64,000 bases of DNA from Spirosoma endbachense (GCF_010233585.1 NZ_CP045997.1:2045237-2109236), one strand, 5' to 3'. Positions 51,758 through 61,703 are shown, counted from the first letter of the stretch. The notes: a model not told the origin generated them from the letters alone. Numbers and translations: made by a program.

Positions 51758-52489
51758 CAGCAACTCAGCCGCTTTTTCATCCACCATCCAGACGAGTTCC
51801 CCATCCGCTGGCTTAATCACCTGTGATGGGAATTTATCCGGATTATAGGCTCCTTCCAGTACCTCTTTCAGGGGTTCGGCTTTCTTGGGACCAGCCACCA
51901 GAAATGCCACACAAGATGCCCGGTTAACGATGGGAGCAGTCAGCGTCAGGCGATACATATTCTGCTGTTCCAGAAAATAGGCTTTTGTCCAGGCCGTCTG
52001 TTCATGAACGACCTCAGTGCCAGGAAACAGCGAAAGCGTATGACCATCGTCGCCCATGCCGAGCAGAACGAGATCGAAGGACGGGCCCGTTTCGCCGAAA
52101 TACTCGTGTAAAATACGGTCATAATCGGCGGCAGCGGCTTCGGGTTCAAGCTCCGTGCGCCAGACGTGAATCTGATCTTCGGGCGTGTAGACATGGCCCA
52201 GCAGCGTGTCGTAGGCCATTCCTGCGTTACTCTGCTCGTCGTCAATGGGCACATAACGCTCGTCGCCCCAGAAAACATGCAACTGTGCCCACGGAATCTG
52301 TTCCCGATAGGGCGATTTGGCCAGCAGTTCGTGTAACGCTTTGGGCGTGCTCCCACCCGACAGGGCAATCGTAAACCGATCCTGCCCATTGGGACCCGAC
52401 TTCTTCAGAACGTCTTTAATTCGCTTCGCGATAAAATCAGCCGCAGCTTTGGCCAGATCAGCCGGATTCTTTTTAATAATAAGTTGCAT
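51749..52489 (-). CDS. pgl: 6-phosphogluconolactonase (DevB type)
   Basis: 246 residues. FTIALSGGSTPKALHELLAK (near 42-61), HVFWGDERYVPIDDEQSNAG and LVLLGMGDDGHTLSLFPGTE are the defining blocks of the SOL/DevB lactonases; the His in DDGHT is catalytic. It opens 6-phosphogluconolactone in the oxidative pentose phosphate pathway and lies directly downstream of zwf, separated by a hairpin-containing gap of 111 bases. Confidence 0.93.
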   Translation of the reverse strand: MQLIIKKNPADLAKAAADFIAKRIKDVLKKSGPNGQDRFTIALSGGSTPKALHELLAKSPYREQIPWAQLHVFWGDERYVPIDDEQSNAGMAYDTLLGHVYTPEDQIHVWRTELEPEAAAADYDRILHEYFGETGPSFDLVLLGMGDDGHTLSLFPGTEVVHEQTAWTKAYFLEQQNMYRLTLTAPIVNRASCVAFLVAGPKKAEPLKEVLEGAYNPDKFPSQVIKPADGELVWMVDEKAAELLKK

Positions 52490-52503
52490 CGGGAAGAATT
52501 TTC

Positions 52504-52590
52504 AGTTTTCAGTCTATAGTTTTTCGTTTCGGTAGGCTGATATGCTCACAACCACAACGACAGATCGGTGAAAACGACAAACTGAAAACT
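52504..52590. repeat. intergenic hairpin between zwf and pgl (TTTATAGTTTTC-type)
   Basis: AGTTTTCAGT (52504-52513) and ACTGAAAACT (52581-52590) form a perfect outer stem; AGTTTTTCGTTTCGG inside can pair with CGGTGAAAACGACAAACT. The core CTATAGTTTTTCGTTT matches words found after the helicase gene and after ftsX. Confidence 0.6.
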
Positions 52591-52600
52591 CTTGCAAACG

Positions 52601-54094
52601 TTATTTAGTCATCCACTTAAACCCGTCTTTCTCGATCAGGTCCATAGCGGCCTGAGGGCCCCAGGAACCGGGCGTATAATTCGGGAAGTCAGTTGGTGCT
52701 TCATTGCCCCAGGCTTCGATGATCGGCGTTACAACCTTCCAGGCGGCTTCAACCTGATCGGCACGCATAAATAACGTCGCATCACCCGTCAGGGCATCCA
52801 GCAAGAGCGTTTCGTAGGCTTCTGGCTCCTGACCGTCGTAGGCTGTTTTATAACTAAATACCATTTCAACAGGATCGATAGCCAGCGTCTGGCCTGGCCG
52901 CTTTGCCTGGAACCGAAGCCGGATATCCATAGCAGGCTGAATGCTTATAACCAGTCGGTTAGCCTCCCAACTGCCCGTTGCTTCGCCGGGGAAAGCATAA
53001 CTGGGAGCGGGCTTAAACTGAACGGTGATAACGGTTGTTTTTTCGGGCATCGACTTACCCGTCCGCAAATAGAACGGTACATCTTCCCAGCGCCAGTTGT
53101 CTACGAATAGTTTAATAGCGGCAAAGGTTTCGGTAGCCGAATTCGGGTCTACGCCCTCTTCTTCCCGATAGCCGGGCATTTCTTTATCCTTCACTTTACC
53201 GGGCCCATATTGTCCGCGAACCGCAACGTCTTTAACCTGATCGGGCTGAATCCGCCGGATGGCATTCAGTACGTCGACTTTTTTGTTACGGACTTCGTTC
53301 GCATCAAAACTGATTGGCGCTTCCGTTGCGACCATACACAACACCTGCAACAGGTGGTTCTGGATCATATCGCGCAAGGCACCCGAACCTTCATAGTAAC
53401 CACCACGGCCTTCCAGACCAACCGTTTCGGCGGCAGTGATCTGAATATGCTCGACATAGCGACGGTTCCAGATTGGCTCAAAGAGTGAGTTCGCAAAGCG
53501 TAAAGCCAGAATATTTTGTACGGTCTCTTTACCGAGATAGTGGTCAATACGATAAATCTGCTCTTCGGCAAACAACCCGCCCAGAAGCGTGTTCAACTCC
53601 TGTGCCGTTTTCAGATCATGACCAAATGGTTTTTCAACGACAATTCGAACGTGGGATTTATCACCGCAGAGTTCAAGCTTGGCCAGATTCGTAGCAATGC
53701 CCGGTACCAATTGAGGAGCCACGGCCAGATAGAACAAGACATTTGGCGATTCGCCCCACTCCTGTTTCCTGGCCTCGACAAAATCCGAAATAGCCGAGTA
53801 AGCGGCTGCATCTCCCCCATCCATTTGCAGGTATGAAATACTGGGTGCAAATTCATTCCAGGGTCCGTCTTTACGGCGGGAGAATTCATTTACCCCTTCA
53901 AGCAATCGTTCCCGAAAGCTTTCGTCGGTATACTTGCTTCGCCCGATACCAACCACCGAGAAATGTTCAGGCAGGTATTTATCGATAAACAAATTGTAAA
54001 GCGCGGGAGTTAGTTTGCGCAAATTGAGGTCTCCGCTGCCGCCAAAAATAAAAAGTACGGTAGCAGCGGGCCGCTGGTTAGTAGCTGGGATCAT
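52601..54094 (-). CDS. zwf: glucose-6-phosphate 1-dehydrogenase
   Basis: 497 residues from ATG at 54094 (MIPATNQRPAATVLF); the slightly longer frame starts at TTG 54115. The NADP site is FIFGGSGDLNLRKLTPALYN, substrate and catalytic His are in YRIDHYLGKETVQNILALRF, and VVEKPFGHDL and GYYEGSGALRDMIQNHLLQ are further conserved blocks. It commits glucose-6-phosphate to the oxidative pentose phosphate pathway with NADPH formation. It is cotranscribed with pgl and divergent from rpiB. Confidence 0.95.
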   Translation of the reverse strand: MIPATNQRPAATVLFIFGGSGDLNLRKLTPALYNLFIDKYLPEHFSVVGIGRSKYTDESFRERLLEGVNEFSRRKDGPWNEFAPSISYLQMDGGDAAAYSAISDFVEARKQEWGESPNVLFYLAVAPQLVPGIATNLAKLELCGDKSHVRIVVEKPFGHDLKTAQELNTLLGGLFAEEQIYRIDHYLGKETVQNILALRFANSLFEPIWNRRYVEHIQITAAETVGLEGRGGYYEGSGALRDMIQNHLLQVLCMVATEAPISFDANEVRNKKVDVLNAIRRIQPDQVKDVAVRGQYGPGKVKDKEMPGYREEEGVDPNSATETFAAIKLFVDNWRWEDVPFYLRTGKSMPEKTTVITVQFKPAPSYAFPGEATGSWEANRLVISIQPAMDIRLRFQAKRPGQTLAIDPVEMVFSYKTAYDGQEPEAYETLLLDALTGDATLFMRADQVEAAWKVVTPIIEAWGNEAPTDFPNYTPGSWGPQAAMDLIEKDGFKWMTK

Positions 54095-54199
54095 TGGTAA
54101 ACAGGTTGTTGTCAAACCGAAAGTCGGTGCAAGATACCGGCGTCCGTTCTGTTGAACAAGTTTCGTTCATTAAGGATTCAAGATAGTCTACGATTCTGC

Positions 54200-54207
54200 T
54201 ACTTTTG
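54200..54207 (+). promoter_or_regulatory. -7 promoter element of rpiB
   Basis: TACTTTTG fits TAnnTTTG and lies 30 bases before the rpiB ATG. No TTG is found at the -33 distance, so support is partial. Confidence 0.4.
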
Positions 54208-54236
54208 GGCGTTGTTTCTCATTTATACTATACGCT

Positions 54237-54668
54237 ATGAAAATTGCCATTGGCTCCGACCACGCCGGTTTCCGTTATAAAGAAGCCATCAAAACATTTC
54301 TAACCGGCCTCGGCCACGAAGTTATTGACAAAGGCACCTATGCCGAGACGCCATCTGTCGATTATCCCCGGTTTATCCGGCCTGTTGCCGAGGCTGTTGC
54401 AGCGGGTGATGTCGATCGGGGCGTTGTTCTGGGGGGATCTGGAAACGGGGAAGCCATCACAGCCAACCGCATCAAAGGCGTTCGGTGCGCCCTGTGCTGG
54501 AATGAAGAATCGGCACGATTAGGGCGGCAGCACAACGATGCTAATGTTATTTCCCTTGGCGAACGAATGATGTCGGAAGAAACAGCCCTGAAACTCGTTC
54601 ACATCTGGCTCGATACGCCATTTGAAGGCGGACGGCACCTGGCCCGCATTCAGGAACTGGACGAGTAA
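54237..54668 (+). CDS. rpiB: ribose-5-phosphate isomerase B
   Basis: 143 residues, LacA/RpiB family. IGSDHAGFRYKEAIKTFLTG at the N-terminus, VDYPRFIRPVAEAVAAGDVD, GGSGNGEAITANRIKGVRCA and ARLGRQHNDANVISLGERM are the family blocks. The catalytic Cys position could be the Cys in RCALCWNE, but I cannot settle which. It interconverts ribose-5-phosphate and ribulose-5-phosphate. Divergent from zwf-pgl, it completes a small pentose-phosphate cluster. Confidence 0.92.
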   Translation: MKIAIGSDHAGFRYKEAIKTFLTGLGHEVIDKGTYAETPSVDYPRFIRPVAEAVAAGDVDRGVVLGGSGNGEAITANRIKGVRCALCWNEESARLGRQHNDANVISLGERMMSEETALKLVHIWLDTPFEGGRHLARIQELDE

Positions 54669-54679
54669 CCACTGCGCCT

Positions 54680-56440
54680 ATGCCTATTCTCTGGAAATAC
54701 CTCAAGCCATACCGCTGGCTGGCTGTGCTTGCATTGCTCTTGGCGGGAGTTGCGCAGATTCTCGCCCTGGTCGACCCGATTATTTTCGGGAAACTCATCG
54801 ACGAATACGCCACTAATCCTGGCGCAAAAACCGATTCTGAAAAAATTTCGGGTGTGTTGCAGCTCCTGGCCCTGGCTGTTGGTGTTGCCATACTGTCTAA
54901 TATAACGAAGGCGTTTCAGGAGTACATGACGCGCCTGGTTGTTCAGAAGTTTGGTACCGATATTTTCAACGACGGGCTTAAACAAACGCTGCGATTGTCG
55001 TATCAGGAATTTGGCGATCAGAGCAGTGGCGCAACGCTGTCTATTCTGCAAAAGGTACGCACAGACACCGAGAAGTTTATCAACTCCTTCGTGAACGTCC
55101 TGTTTTCGTCCATTGTGGGTATAGGCTTCCTGATCTGGTATGCCGTAACGAAGCATTGGGCGCTTGTACCTGTGTTTCTGATTGGCGTACTATTGCTCGG
55201 TGGTCTGACCGGTCTGCTCAGCAAGCAGATCAAAACGACACAGCGATCGATCAACCGCGAAACAGCTCTGCTATCGGGGGTTATCACCGAATCGCTGCGA
55301 AATATCGAACTGATCAAAAGTCTGGGCCTGACGTTTCCGGAAATTCGCCGACTGAAAGAGCAAACCAGTCGAATTTTCGAGTTAGAAATGTTTAAAGTAA
55401 AGCGGGTTCGGCTGCTATCATTCTGGCAAAGCACTACGCTCAATGTGCTGAAACAGTCGGTGTTATTTACGCTACTCTGGTTGATATTCCGGAATGTGCT
55501 CAGCACGGGGGAGCTGATCTCCATGCAGTTTATTTCGGTCTCGATATTCAACCCGTTGCAGGATCTGGGCAATATAATTCTGGCCTACCGGGAAGCAGAA
55601 GCTGGTTTGAACAGTTTCGATCAATTGATGCAGAAACCGATCGAACGAAATCCTGAATCACCCGTAGAAGTAGGGCCAATCGAACGGTTGCGTTTTGCGG
55701 ATGTGATCTTTCGCCACAAAGGGGCCAGTCAAAATGCCATCGACGGCGTTTCATTTGAGGCCACGCTGGGCGATACCATCGCTTTTGTGGGGCCATCGGG
55801 GTCCGGGAAATCGACGATGGTTAAACTGCTGGTAGGACTTTATCGGCCTGTGGGTGGCGAAATCTATTACAACGACATATCAACCAAAGATATACGGTTT
55901 AACCCAATGCGTCGCCAGATCGGTTTCGTCACCCAGGATACCCACCTGTTCTCCGGCACCATTCGCGAAAATCTGTTATTTGTCAAACCCGATGCCACAG
56001 AAGCCGAGTTACTCGATGCACTGGACAAAGCGGCCTGTGATCATCTACTGGCTCGCTCCGAAAAAGGGCTTGATACCCAGATTGGCGAAGGCGGCCTTAA
56101 GATGTCGGGTGGCGAAAAACAACGGCTATCTATTGCCCGGGCGCTGGTTCGCCATCCCCGGTTGTTGATTTTCGATGAAGCTACGTCTGCGCTGGACTCA
56201 CTGACCGAGGAAGAAATTACGGATACGGTTCGAAGTGTATCGGCCTTAAATGAGCAGATCACCATTTTGATTGCTCACCGACTTTCGACCATTTTGCACG
56301 CCAATACGATTTTTGTGCTCGAAAAGGGCAAGATTGTTGAAACAGGCAGTCACGATGAACTCGTTGCCCAGAAGGGCCTCTATTATGCCATGTGGCGGCA
56401 ACAAATCGGCGAACGGAAAACCGGAAACGTTAGTGCATAA
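54680..56440 (+). CDS. ABC transporter, fused permease and ATPase (exporter type)
   Basis: 586 residues, MsbA/MDR half-transporter. The first ~320 residues carry six membrane helices (for example LAVLALLLAGVAQILALVDP and VNVLFSSIVGIGFLIWYAV). The ATPase half has Walker A GPSGSGKSTMVKLL, signature LKMSGGEKQRLSIARAL, Walker B LLIFDEATSALD and the switch His in ILIAHRLSTI. Substrate unknown; lipid or drug export is typical. It starts 11 bases after rpiB, so it may be cotranscribed. Confidence 0.9.
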   Translation: MPILWKYLKPYRWLAVLALLLAGVAQILALVDPIIFGKLIDEYATNPGAKTDSEKISGVLQLLALAVGVAILSNITKAFQEYMTRLVVQKFGTDIFNDGLKQTLRLSYQEFGDQSSGATLSILQKVRTDTEKFINSFVNVLFSSIVGIGFLIWYAVTKHWALVPVFLIGVLLLGGLTGLLSKQIKTTQRSINRETALLSGVITESLRNIELIKSLGLTFPEIRRLKEQTSRIFELEMFKVKRVRLLSFWQSTTLNVLKQSVLFTLLWLIFRNVLSTGELISMQFISVSIFNPLQDLGNIILAYREAEAGLNSFDQLMQKPIERNPESPVEVGPIERLRFADVIFRHKGASQNAIDGVSFEATLGDTIAFVGPSGSGKSTMVKLLVGLYRPVGGEIYYNDISTKDIRFNPMRRQIGFVTQDTHLFSGTIRENLLFVKPDATEAELLDALDKAACDHLLARSEKGLDTQIGEGGLKMSGGEKQRLSIARALVRHPRLLIFDEATSALDSLTEEEITDTVRSVSALNEQITILIAHRLSTILHANTIFVLEKGKIVETGSHDELVAQKGLYYAMWRQQIGERKTGNVSA

Positions 56441-56468
56441 TCATTGCGTGAGTTACTAAAGACGTTTC

Positions 56469-58607
56469 ATGAACAGGCGCACCCGACAAGTCAACTACTT
56501 TCTGTCTGGCCAGTATTTTTCGAATGGTCTAAGAACGACCCTGTCTATTCTCCTGCCATCGCTGCTGTTGGCGCAGGTTGGGCAGCTTCCGGTCGGTATG
56601 GCGATGTCGATGGGTGCCCTGAGCGTAAGTCTGAGCGATGCGCCCGGTCCGATTCAGCACCGGCGAAATGGTATGGTTGCTACCGTCATATCAGGGTTTA
56701 CAGTCGCACTGGTAACGGGATTTGCCCGGATGAACGACTATACGCTGGGACTGGAAATCCTGCTCTTCGGGTTTCTTTTTTCCATGCTCGCCGTCTATGG
56801 CAATCGCGCAACATCTGTCGGAACAGCGGCTCTGCTGATCATGATTCTCACCCTCGACCGGCCACTCGATGCGGTCGGCGTTTTGCGGGAAGGAGGACTA
56901 ATTTTGGCCGGGGGCATCTGGTATACAACCATAAGCCTGCTCGCGTTACAACTTCAGCCCTATCGATCATCGCAGCAGGCATTGGGCTTGTGCATTCATG
57001 AAATTGCCAAATTCATGGCCCTCAAGGCTGATTTTTACAATACGGAAACCGATTTGGATACTGATTATCGCCGGTTGGTTGCCCAGCAGGTAACCGTTAG
57101 TGAAAAGCAGGATGAAGTCCGGGATTTGCTCTTCAAAAATCGCCAGTTTGTTGCCGAATCAACCAATACCAGCCGGTTGCTGGTGCTGACATTTGTGGAT
57201 ATTGTCGACCTCTATGAGCAGATCCTGTCCATGTACTACGATTACGCAGCCATCCGCGAGCGATTTGGGCAAACGGGCGTTCTCAACACGATTGCCCGGC
57301 TCATTCGCCTGCTATCGACCGAACTCGACCATATGGGTTTAGCCGTTCAATCTATTGTTCCATCCCGAAAACCGATTGATTTTACGCATGCGCTGAACAA
57401 ATTGAAACGTGAAATCGATGAGCTCGGCGACCGGGAAGGCAGCACTTTGGTCCTTAAAAAAATTCTGGTCAGTTTACGAAACATCAGCCAGCGGTTGGCC
57501 ACGATGCAGGCTCATCTGGCGACGCCCGATACGAGTCCGACTTCGCTGGATGGACTCGAATACGGTCGCTTCGTATCTCATCAGGAAATTGATCTGAAAT
57601 CACTTCTGGATAACCTCAGTCTCGATTCGTCCGTATTCCGGCATTCGGTACGCGTAGCACTGGCCATGCTGGTGGGTTTTGTTGTCACGAAAACACTCGA
57701 CTACGGCCACCATAGCTATTGGGTGTTGCTGACGATTTCGGTCATTCTGAAACCAGCTTTCAGTTTGACCAAACAACGTAATATTGAACGAATCATCGGT
57801 ACGTTTGCCGGTGGACTGATCGGGCTGGCCATTCTCATGTTTATTCCGAACAAAACGGTTCATTTTGTGCTGATGGTGTTGTTCATGATTGGCACCTACA
57901 GCGCCCAGCGAGTCAACTATATTGTCATGGTCATCTGCCTGACGCCCTTCATACTGATTCTTTTTAACTTTCTGGGTATTAGCTATTTCGGAGCGGCCGA
58001 AGAGCGTTTGCTGGATACGATACTTGGCGGAGTTATTTCTTTTGTTGCCAGTTACCTGATTTTCCCCCGGTGGGAGTCGGAACAGTTAAGCAAGCCCTTA
58101 CGCGATATTCTGAGCGCAAATGTTCGGTATGTGCAGTTTCTGCTTGCCATTCTGTCGGGGAAGCCGATCAACTTGGTTGATTACAGGCTGGCCCGGAAAG
58201 ACGTTTATGTAACATCGGCCAATCTCGCAGCCGCCTTCGAGCGGATGGTCTCTGAGCCAAAGCATACGCAACGCAATGAGCGGCTCATCTATAAATTCGT
58301 GGTACTGAATCACATCCTGTCGTCTAACGTTGCCACGATCATTTCATCGCTGCTCACCAACGAACCCAAAACGCATACATCCTCGATAACCCGCCCGGTT
58401 AAACGCGCTCTTTTCGCCTTAACCGATAGCCTTCGCCGACTAGACAATACCTCGGTAGCCCTCGCATCCGAAACACTCTCCCCCAGCCTCTCGGCTACCG
58501 ACACGCCCGCTACGACTCCCGACGATCGATTATTTATCGAGCAACTAAATTTTATTCAGCAGGTCAGTAGCGACATCAGCAAACTGGTCGATCGGCTCAA
58601 TGGGTAG
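56469..58607 (+). CDS. FUSC-family (YccS/YhfK-like) inner-membrane protein
   Basis: 712 residues. The N-terminal block of helices (LRTTLSILLPSLLLAQVGQL to about residue 170), a long cytoplasmic helical region (170-390), a second FUSC membrane block (HSVRVALAMLVGFVVTKTLD, SYWVLLTISVILKPAFSLTK to about 540, with the typical R-x-x-G-T-xxGG motif RIIGTFAGGLIGLA), and a C-terminal cytoplasmic domain. Proteins of this type resemble aromatic-acid exporters and fusaric-acid resistance permeases. Substrate unknown. It follows the ABC transporter by 28 bases. Confidence 0.85.
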   Translation: MNRRTRQVNYFLSGQYFSNGLRTTLSILLPSLLLAQVGQLPVGMAMSMGALSVSLSDAPGPIQHRRNGMVATVISGFTVALVTGFARMNDYTLGLEILLFGFLFSMLAVYGNRATSVGTAALLIMILTLDRPLDAVGVLREGGLILAGGIWYTTISLLALQLQPYRSSQQALGLCIHEIAKFMALKADFYNTETDLDTDYRRLVAQQVTVSEKQDEVRDLLFKNRQFVAESTNTSRLLVLTFVDIVDLYEQILSMYYDYAAIRERFGQTGVLNTIARLIRLLSTELDHMGLAVQSIVPSRKPIDFTHALNKLKREIDELGDREGSTLVLKKILVSLRNISQRLATMQAHLATPDTSPTSLDGLEYGRFVSHQEIDLKSLLDNLSLDSSVFRHSVRVALAMLVGFVVTKTLDYGHHSYWVLLTISVILKPAFSLTKQRNIERIIGTFAGGLIGLAILMFIPNKTVHFVLMVLFMIGTYSAQRVNYIVMVICLTPFILILFNFLGISYFGAAEERLLDTILGGVISFVASYLIFPRWESEQLSKPLRDILSANVRYVQFLLAILSGKPINLVDYRLARKDVYVTSANLAAAFERMVSEPKHTQRNERLIYKFVVLNHILSSNVATIISSLLTNEPKTHTSSITRPVKRALFALTDSLRRLDNTSVALASETLSPSLSATDTPATTPDDRLFIEQLNFIQQVSSDISKLVDRLNG

Positions 58608-58755
58608 CTGAGTTTGGGCGGGAATCAGGAAACTGGATTTATTCCCTTAAAAGCTAACTCACGGATAGGTTAGCTATTCCCGTGGAAAAGAAGCTGGCAG
58701 TTCTGGTCAAATGGCTTTATATTAGAGAGTTTCTTTCAACCATTCACTTCTCACA

Positions 58756-60729
58756 ATGAAATCAGTGTACTTTCTTCAGTTGCTGGCCTTTCTGGTTAGC
58801 CTCGATTTTGTGTGGGCTCAGGCCCCGAGCATTACGCAGTCCATCGACATGAAAAGCGTATCGAACCCACAGCTTTCGCCCGATGGCAAATGGGTCGCTT
58901 ACACGCTTACGAAAACCAATTGGGACGATAATACCTACGATACCGATATCTGGCTCGCCAGCACGATTACGAACGAACGGTTTCAACTTACCAATTCCAA
59001 AAAATCGAATAGCAGTCCGGCCTGGTCGCCGGATGGAAAGTGGCTGGCTTTTCTGTCAACGCGCGACGATAAATCGCAACTGTACCTGATAAGCCCATCC
59101 GGCGGAGAAGCACGACCATTAACCAAATTCGAGACTGGTGTAACGGCCTTTAAATGGTCGCCTACCGGAAAGCAGCTCATCTTTTCGGCTACTGTGCCCG
59201 ATGGCAAACTCGATAAGGAGCGGAAAGAAAAATACAGTGATTATGAGGTTGTCCGTGATGATTATAAGATGGTTCATCTTTATCTGCTCGACAGTCTCGC
59301 CAATGAGAAGCCCGCGAAGCCCAAAGCCCTGACCAAAGGAGAAGGGTTCTCGGTAGGTAGTTTTGTCGTTTCACCCGATGGCCAGAAAATTGCGTTCGAC
59401 GCGTCGAAAAACCCCGACCTGATCAATAGCCATACGTCGGATTTATACGTACTGACGCTGGGCGACACTGTAACGCGCAAAATCGTATCGCTTAAAGGGC
59501 CTGATCAAAATCCAGTCTGGTCGCCCGATGGCCAGCAGATTGCCTTCACAACGGCGAATGAAAACGAATTCTTTTTTTATACCAATCGCCTGATTGCCAG
59601 CGTACCCGTGGCCGGAGGTACACCTAAAATGCTGACAAATACCTTCGACGAAAACGCGAATCTTCTGGAATGGACAGCCGATGGTATTTTGTTCAGCGGT
59701 TATCAGAAAACGGCAGCACACCTCTTCCGGCTTGACCCCGCCACGCTAAAAACCGAACGTCTGACGAAACCAGATAACCTGATAGCAACCCAATTCTCGT
59801 TCAGCAAAGATGGTCGACAAATGGCCTTTGTGGGAGCGATGCCGAACCAATATGCCGAAATCCAAACGTCGGGTGTGCGCGAGTTTGTACCCAAAACGCT
59901 CACTGACATGAGTGCCCAGTTAAAGCCTTTTAAAACGGCAACACGTGAAGTTGTCAGTTGGAAATCGGTCGATGGGAACGTGATCGAAGGCATTTTGATT
60001 AAACCCGCCAATTTCGATCCAGCGCGTAAATATCCCCTTCTGGTCGTTATTCACGGTGGTCCAACGGGTATCGATCTCCCATCGGTTGCCGCCGACCGAT
60101 ACTACCCGGTTGAGCAGTTTATAAACAAGGGCGCACTCGTATTGCGACCCAACTACCGGGGATCGGCAGGCTACGGAAGCAAGTTTCGCTCATTGAATGT
60201 TAAAAATCTGGGTCTGGGCGATTACGACGACGTAATTTCAGGCGTCGATTATCTGATCGGAAAAGGAATGGTCGACAAAGACAAAGTCGGAGCAATGGGC
60301 TGGAGCCAGGGAGGATACATCTCCGCCTTTATCACGACCTACAGTGATCGATTCAAGGCAACGTCAGTTGGGGCGGGTATTTCGAACTGGGCAACCTACT
60401 ATCAGAACACCGATATTACGCCTTTTACGAGGCAATACCTTCAGGGTACGCCCTGGGACAATGCTGACATTTACCAGAAAACTTCGCCGATCAGCTACAT
60501 CAATCGGGCTAAAACACCGACGCTTATTCAACACGGGGAGTTAGACAAACGCGTCCCGATCGCCAATGCTTACGAGCTTCGACTGGCCCTGGAAGATAAG
60601 GGTGTGCCGGTCAGAATGGTCGTCTATAAGGGCTTTGGTCATGGCATTACGAAGCCAAAACCGATGCGACAGGTCATGGAAGAGAACTACCGCTGGTTTA
60701 GCAAATACATCTGGGGTGAAAGCCTTTAG
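58756..60729 (+). CDS. secreted S9-family peptidase (acylaminoacyl/dipeptidyl peptidase-like)
   Basis: 657 residues with a signal peptide (LQLLAFLVSLDFVWAQ). The N-terminal 400 residues form a propeller with repeated SPDGKWVAYTL, WSPDGKWLAFLST, WSPDGQQIAFTT, FSKDGRQMAFVG blades. The C-terminal alpha/beta hydrolase has the oxyanion region VIHGGPTG, nucleophile Ser517 in GWSQGG, Asp597 in HGELDKRV and His629 in GFGHG. It should cleave short peptides in the periplasm. No DPP4-type Glu-Glu motif was recognised, so exact specificity is open. Confidence 0.92.
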   Translation: MKSVYFLQLLAFLVSLDFVWAQAPSITQSIDMKSVSNPQLSPDGKWVAYTLTKTNWDDNTYDTDIWLASTITNERFQLTNSKKSNSSPAWSPDGKWLAFLSTRDDKSQLYLISPSGGEARPLTKFETGVTAFKWSPTGKQLIFSATVPDGKLDKERKEKYSDYEVVRDDYKMVHLYLLDSLANEKPAKPKALTKGEGFSVGSFVVSPDGQKIAFDASKNPDLINSHTSDLYVLTLGDTVTRKIVSLKGPDQNPVWSPDGQQIAFTTANENEFFFYTNRLIASVPVAGGTPKMLTNTFDENANLLEWTADGILFSGYQKTAAHLFRLDPATLKTERLTKPDNLIATQFSFSKDGRQMAFVGAMPNQYAEIQTSGVREFVPKTLTDMSAQLKPFKTATREVVSWKSVDGNVIEGILIKPANFDPARKYPLLVVIHGGPTGIDLPSVAADRYYPVEQFINKGALVLRPNYRGSAGYGSKFRSLNVKNLGLGDYDDVISGVDYLIGKGMVDKDKVGAMGWSQGGYISAFITTYSDRFKATSVGAGISNWATYYQNTDITPFTRQYLQGTPWDNADIYQKTSPISYINRAKTPTLIQHGELDKRVPIANAYELRLALEDKGVPVRMVVYKGFGHGITKPKPMRQVMEENYRWFSKYIWGESL

Positions 60730-60745
60730 GTGCATTAACTAGCTT

Positions 60746-60819
60746 GTGGTGTCAGTTTCCAGATGCAGTGGGGTCAGTTTTAAGAAACTGACCCCACTGC
60801 ATCTGGAAACTGACACCAC
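60746..60819. repeat. 35-bp perfect palindrome between converging genes
   Basis: Arms 60746-60780 and 60785-60819 are fully complementary around the 4-base loop TAAG. Within each arm the word GTCAGTTT occurs twice (GTGTCAGTTTCC and GGGTCAGTTT), suggesting growth by duplication. A T-run (TTTTTT) follows nine bases after on the plus strand, so it may act as terminator for both genes. Its length and perfection are unusual. Confidence 0.75.
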
Positions 60820-60833
60820 TGCTACACTATTTT

Positions 60834-61676
60834 TTATACCAACGAAATACCATCGGTCTGAATCACGATTTTTCGTTCTTTATAGAGCACGCCAATGGCT
60901 TTTTTGAAGGTCTTCTTGCTCATTTCCAGCGCCTGGTGTATGGCCTGCGGATCGCTGTGATCGTTTAAGGGCAGAAAACCCTTGTTGGCCTTCAGTTCGT
61001 CCAGAATACGCTGCGCATTCGGCTCAATGTTCTGGAAGCCCTCCTGCTGTAAACTAACATCAACCAGCTTATCATCGCGGATATGCTTTATGAATCCTGG
61101 CATCCGATCGCCGGTTTGTATGGGCCGAAAGATTCCGCTATGGTAAAGTAAGCCCTGGTAGCGGTCGTTGATTATTACGTTATAGCCGAGATCCGTTCGT
61201 TCGTAAGCCAGCAGATCGACCTCATCACCTTTGCACAGATCAGACACATCATCATCCAGAAACCGGCTCACTTTGCTGGAAGCGACCAATCGACCGGTAT
61301 CCTCATCAAGGTACATATAGACAACATACCACTGCCCTACTACCATCGGATGGCTTTGTTCCCGATAAGGGACGAGCAGATCTTTCTCCAGGCCCCAATT
61401 CAAAAACGCACCCACGTTCGTAACGGATACTACAGGTAAGGGCGCAAATTCGTCGCGCATGATGTGCGGGGTCAATGTAGTCGCAATGGGCCGATCTTCG
61501 GAATCGGTATAAATAAATACCTCGATTTCGTCGCCAACCGCCAGCGATGTCGGTACGTATTTGTTGGGCAGTAATACATCATCCTGCGGATTTTCAGAGC
61601 CTGGTTCACCCAGAAAAAACCCAACACTGGTTTCGCGCAGGGCTGTAAGCGTATTCATGCGACCGATGTCAATCAT
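60834..61676 (-). CDS. CvfB-type S1 RNA-binding protein
   Basis: 280 residues. MIDIGRMNTLTALRETSVGF opens the first S1-like unit; further S1 modules follow (VTNVGAFLNWGLEKDLLVPY; DRYQGLLYHSGIFRPIQTGD), and a C-terminal winged helix with NDHSDPQAIHQALEMSKKTF and FKKAIGVLYKERKIVI ends the protein. This order is that of CvfB, a translation- or virulence-linked RNA-binding protein. The RNA targets are unknown. TACTTTTGCCCC upstream is a plausible promoter element. Confidence 0.85.
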   Translation of the reverse strand: MIDIGRMNTLTALRETSVGFFLGEPGSENPQDDVLLPNKYVPTSLAVGDEIEVFIYTDSEDRPIATTLTPHIMRDEFAPLPVVSVTNVGAFLNWGLEKDLLVPYREQSHPMVVGQWYVVYMYLDEDTGRLVASSKVSRFLDDDVSDLCKGDEVDLLAYERTDLGYNVIINDRYQGLLYHSGIFRPIQTGDRMPGFIKHIRDDKLVDVSLQQEGFQNIEPNAQRILDELKANKGFLPLNDHSDPQAIHQALEMSKKTFKKAIGVLYKERKIVIQTDGISLV

Positions 61677-61703
61677 AACTTAAGTTTACTGGTATCGTCG
61701 GGG

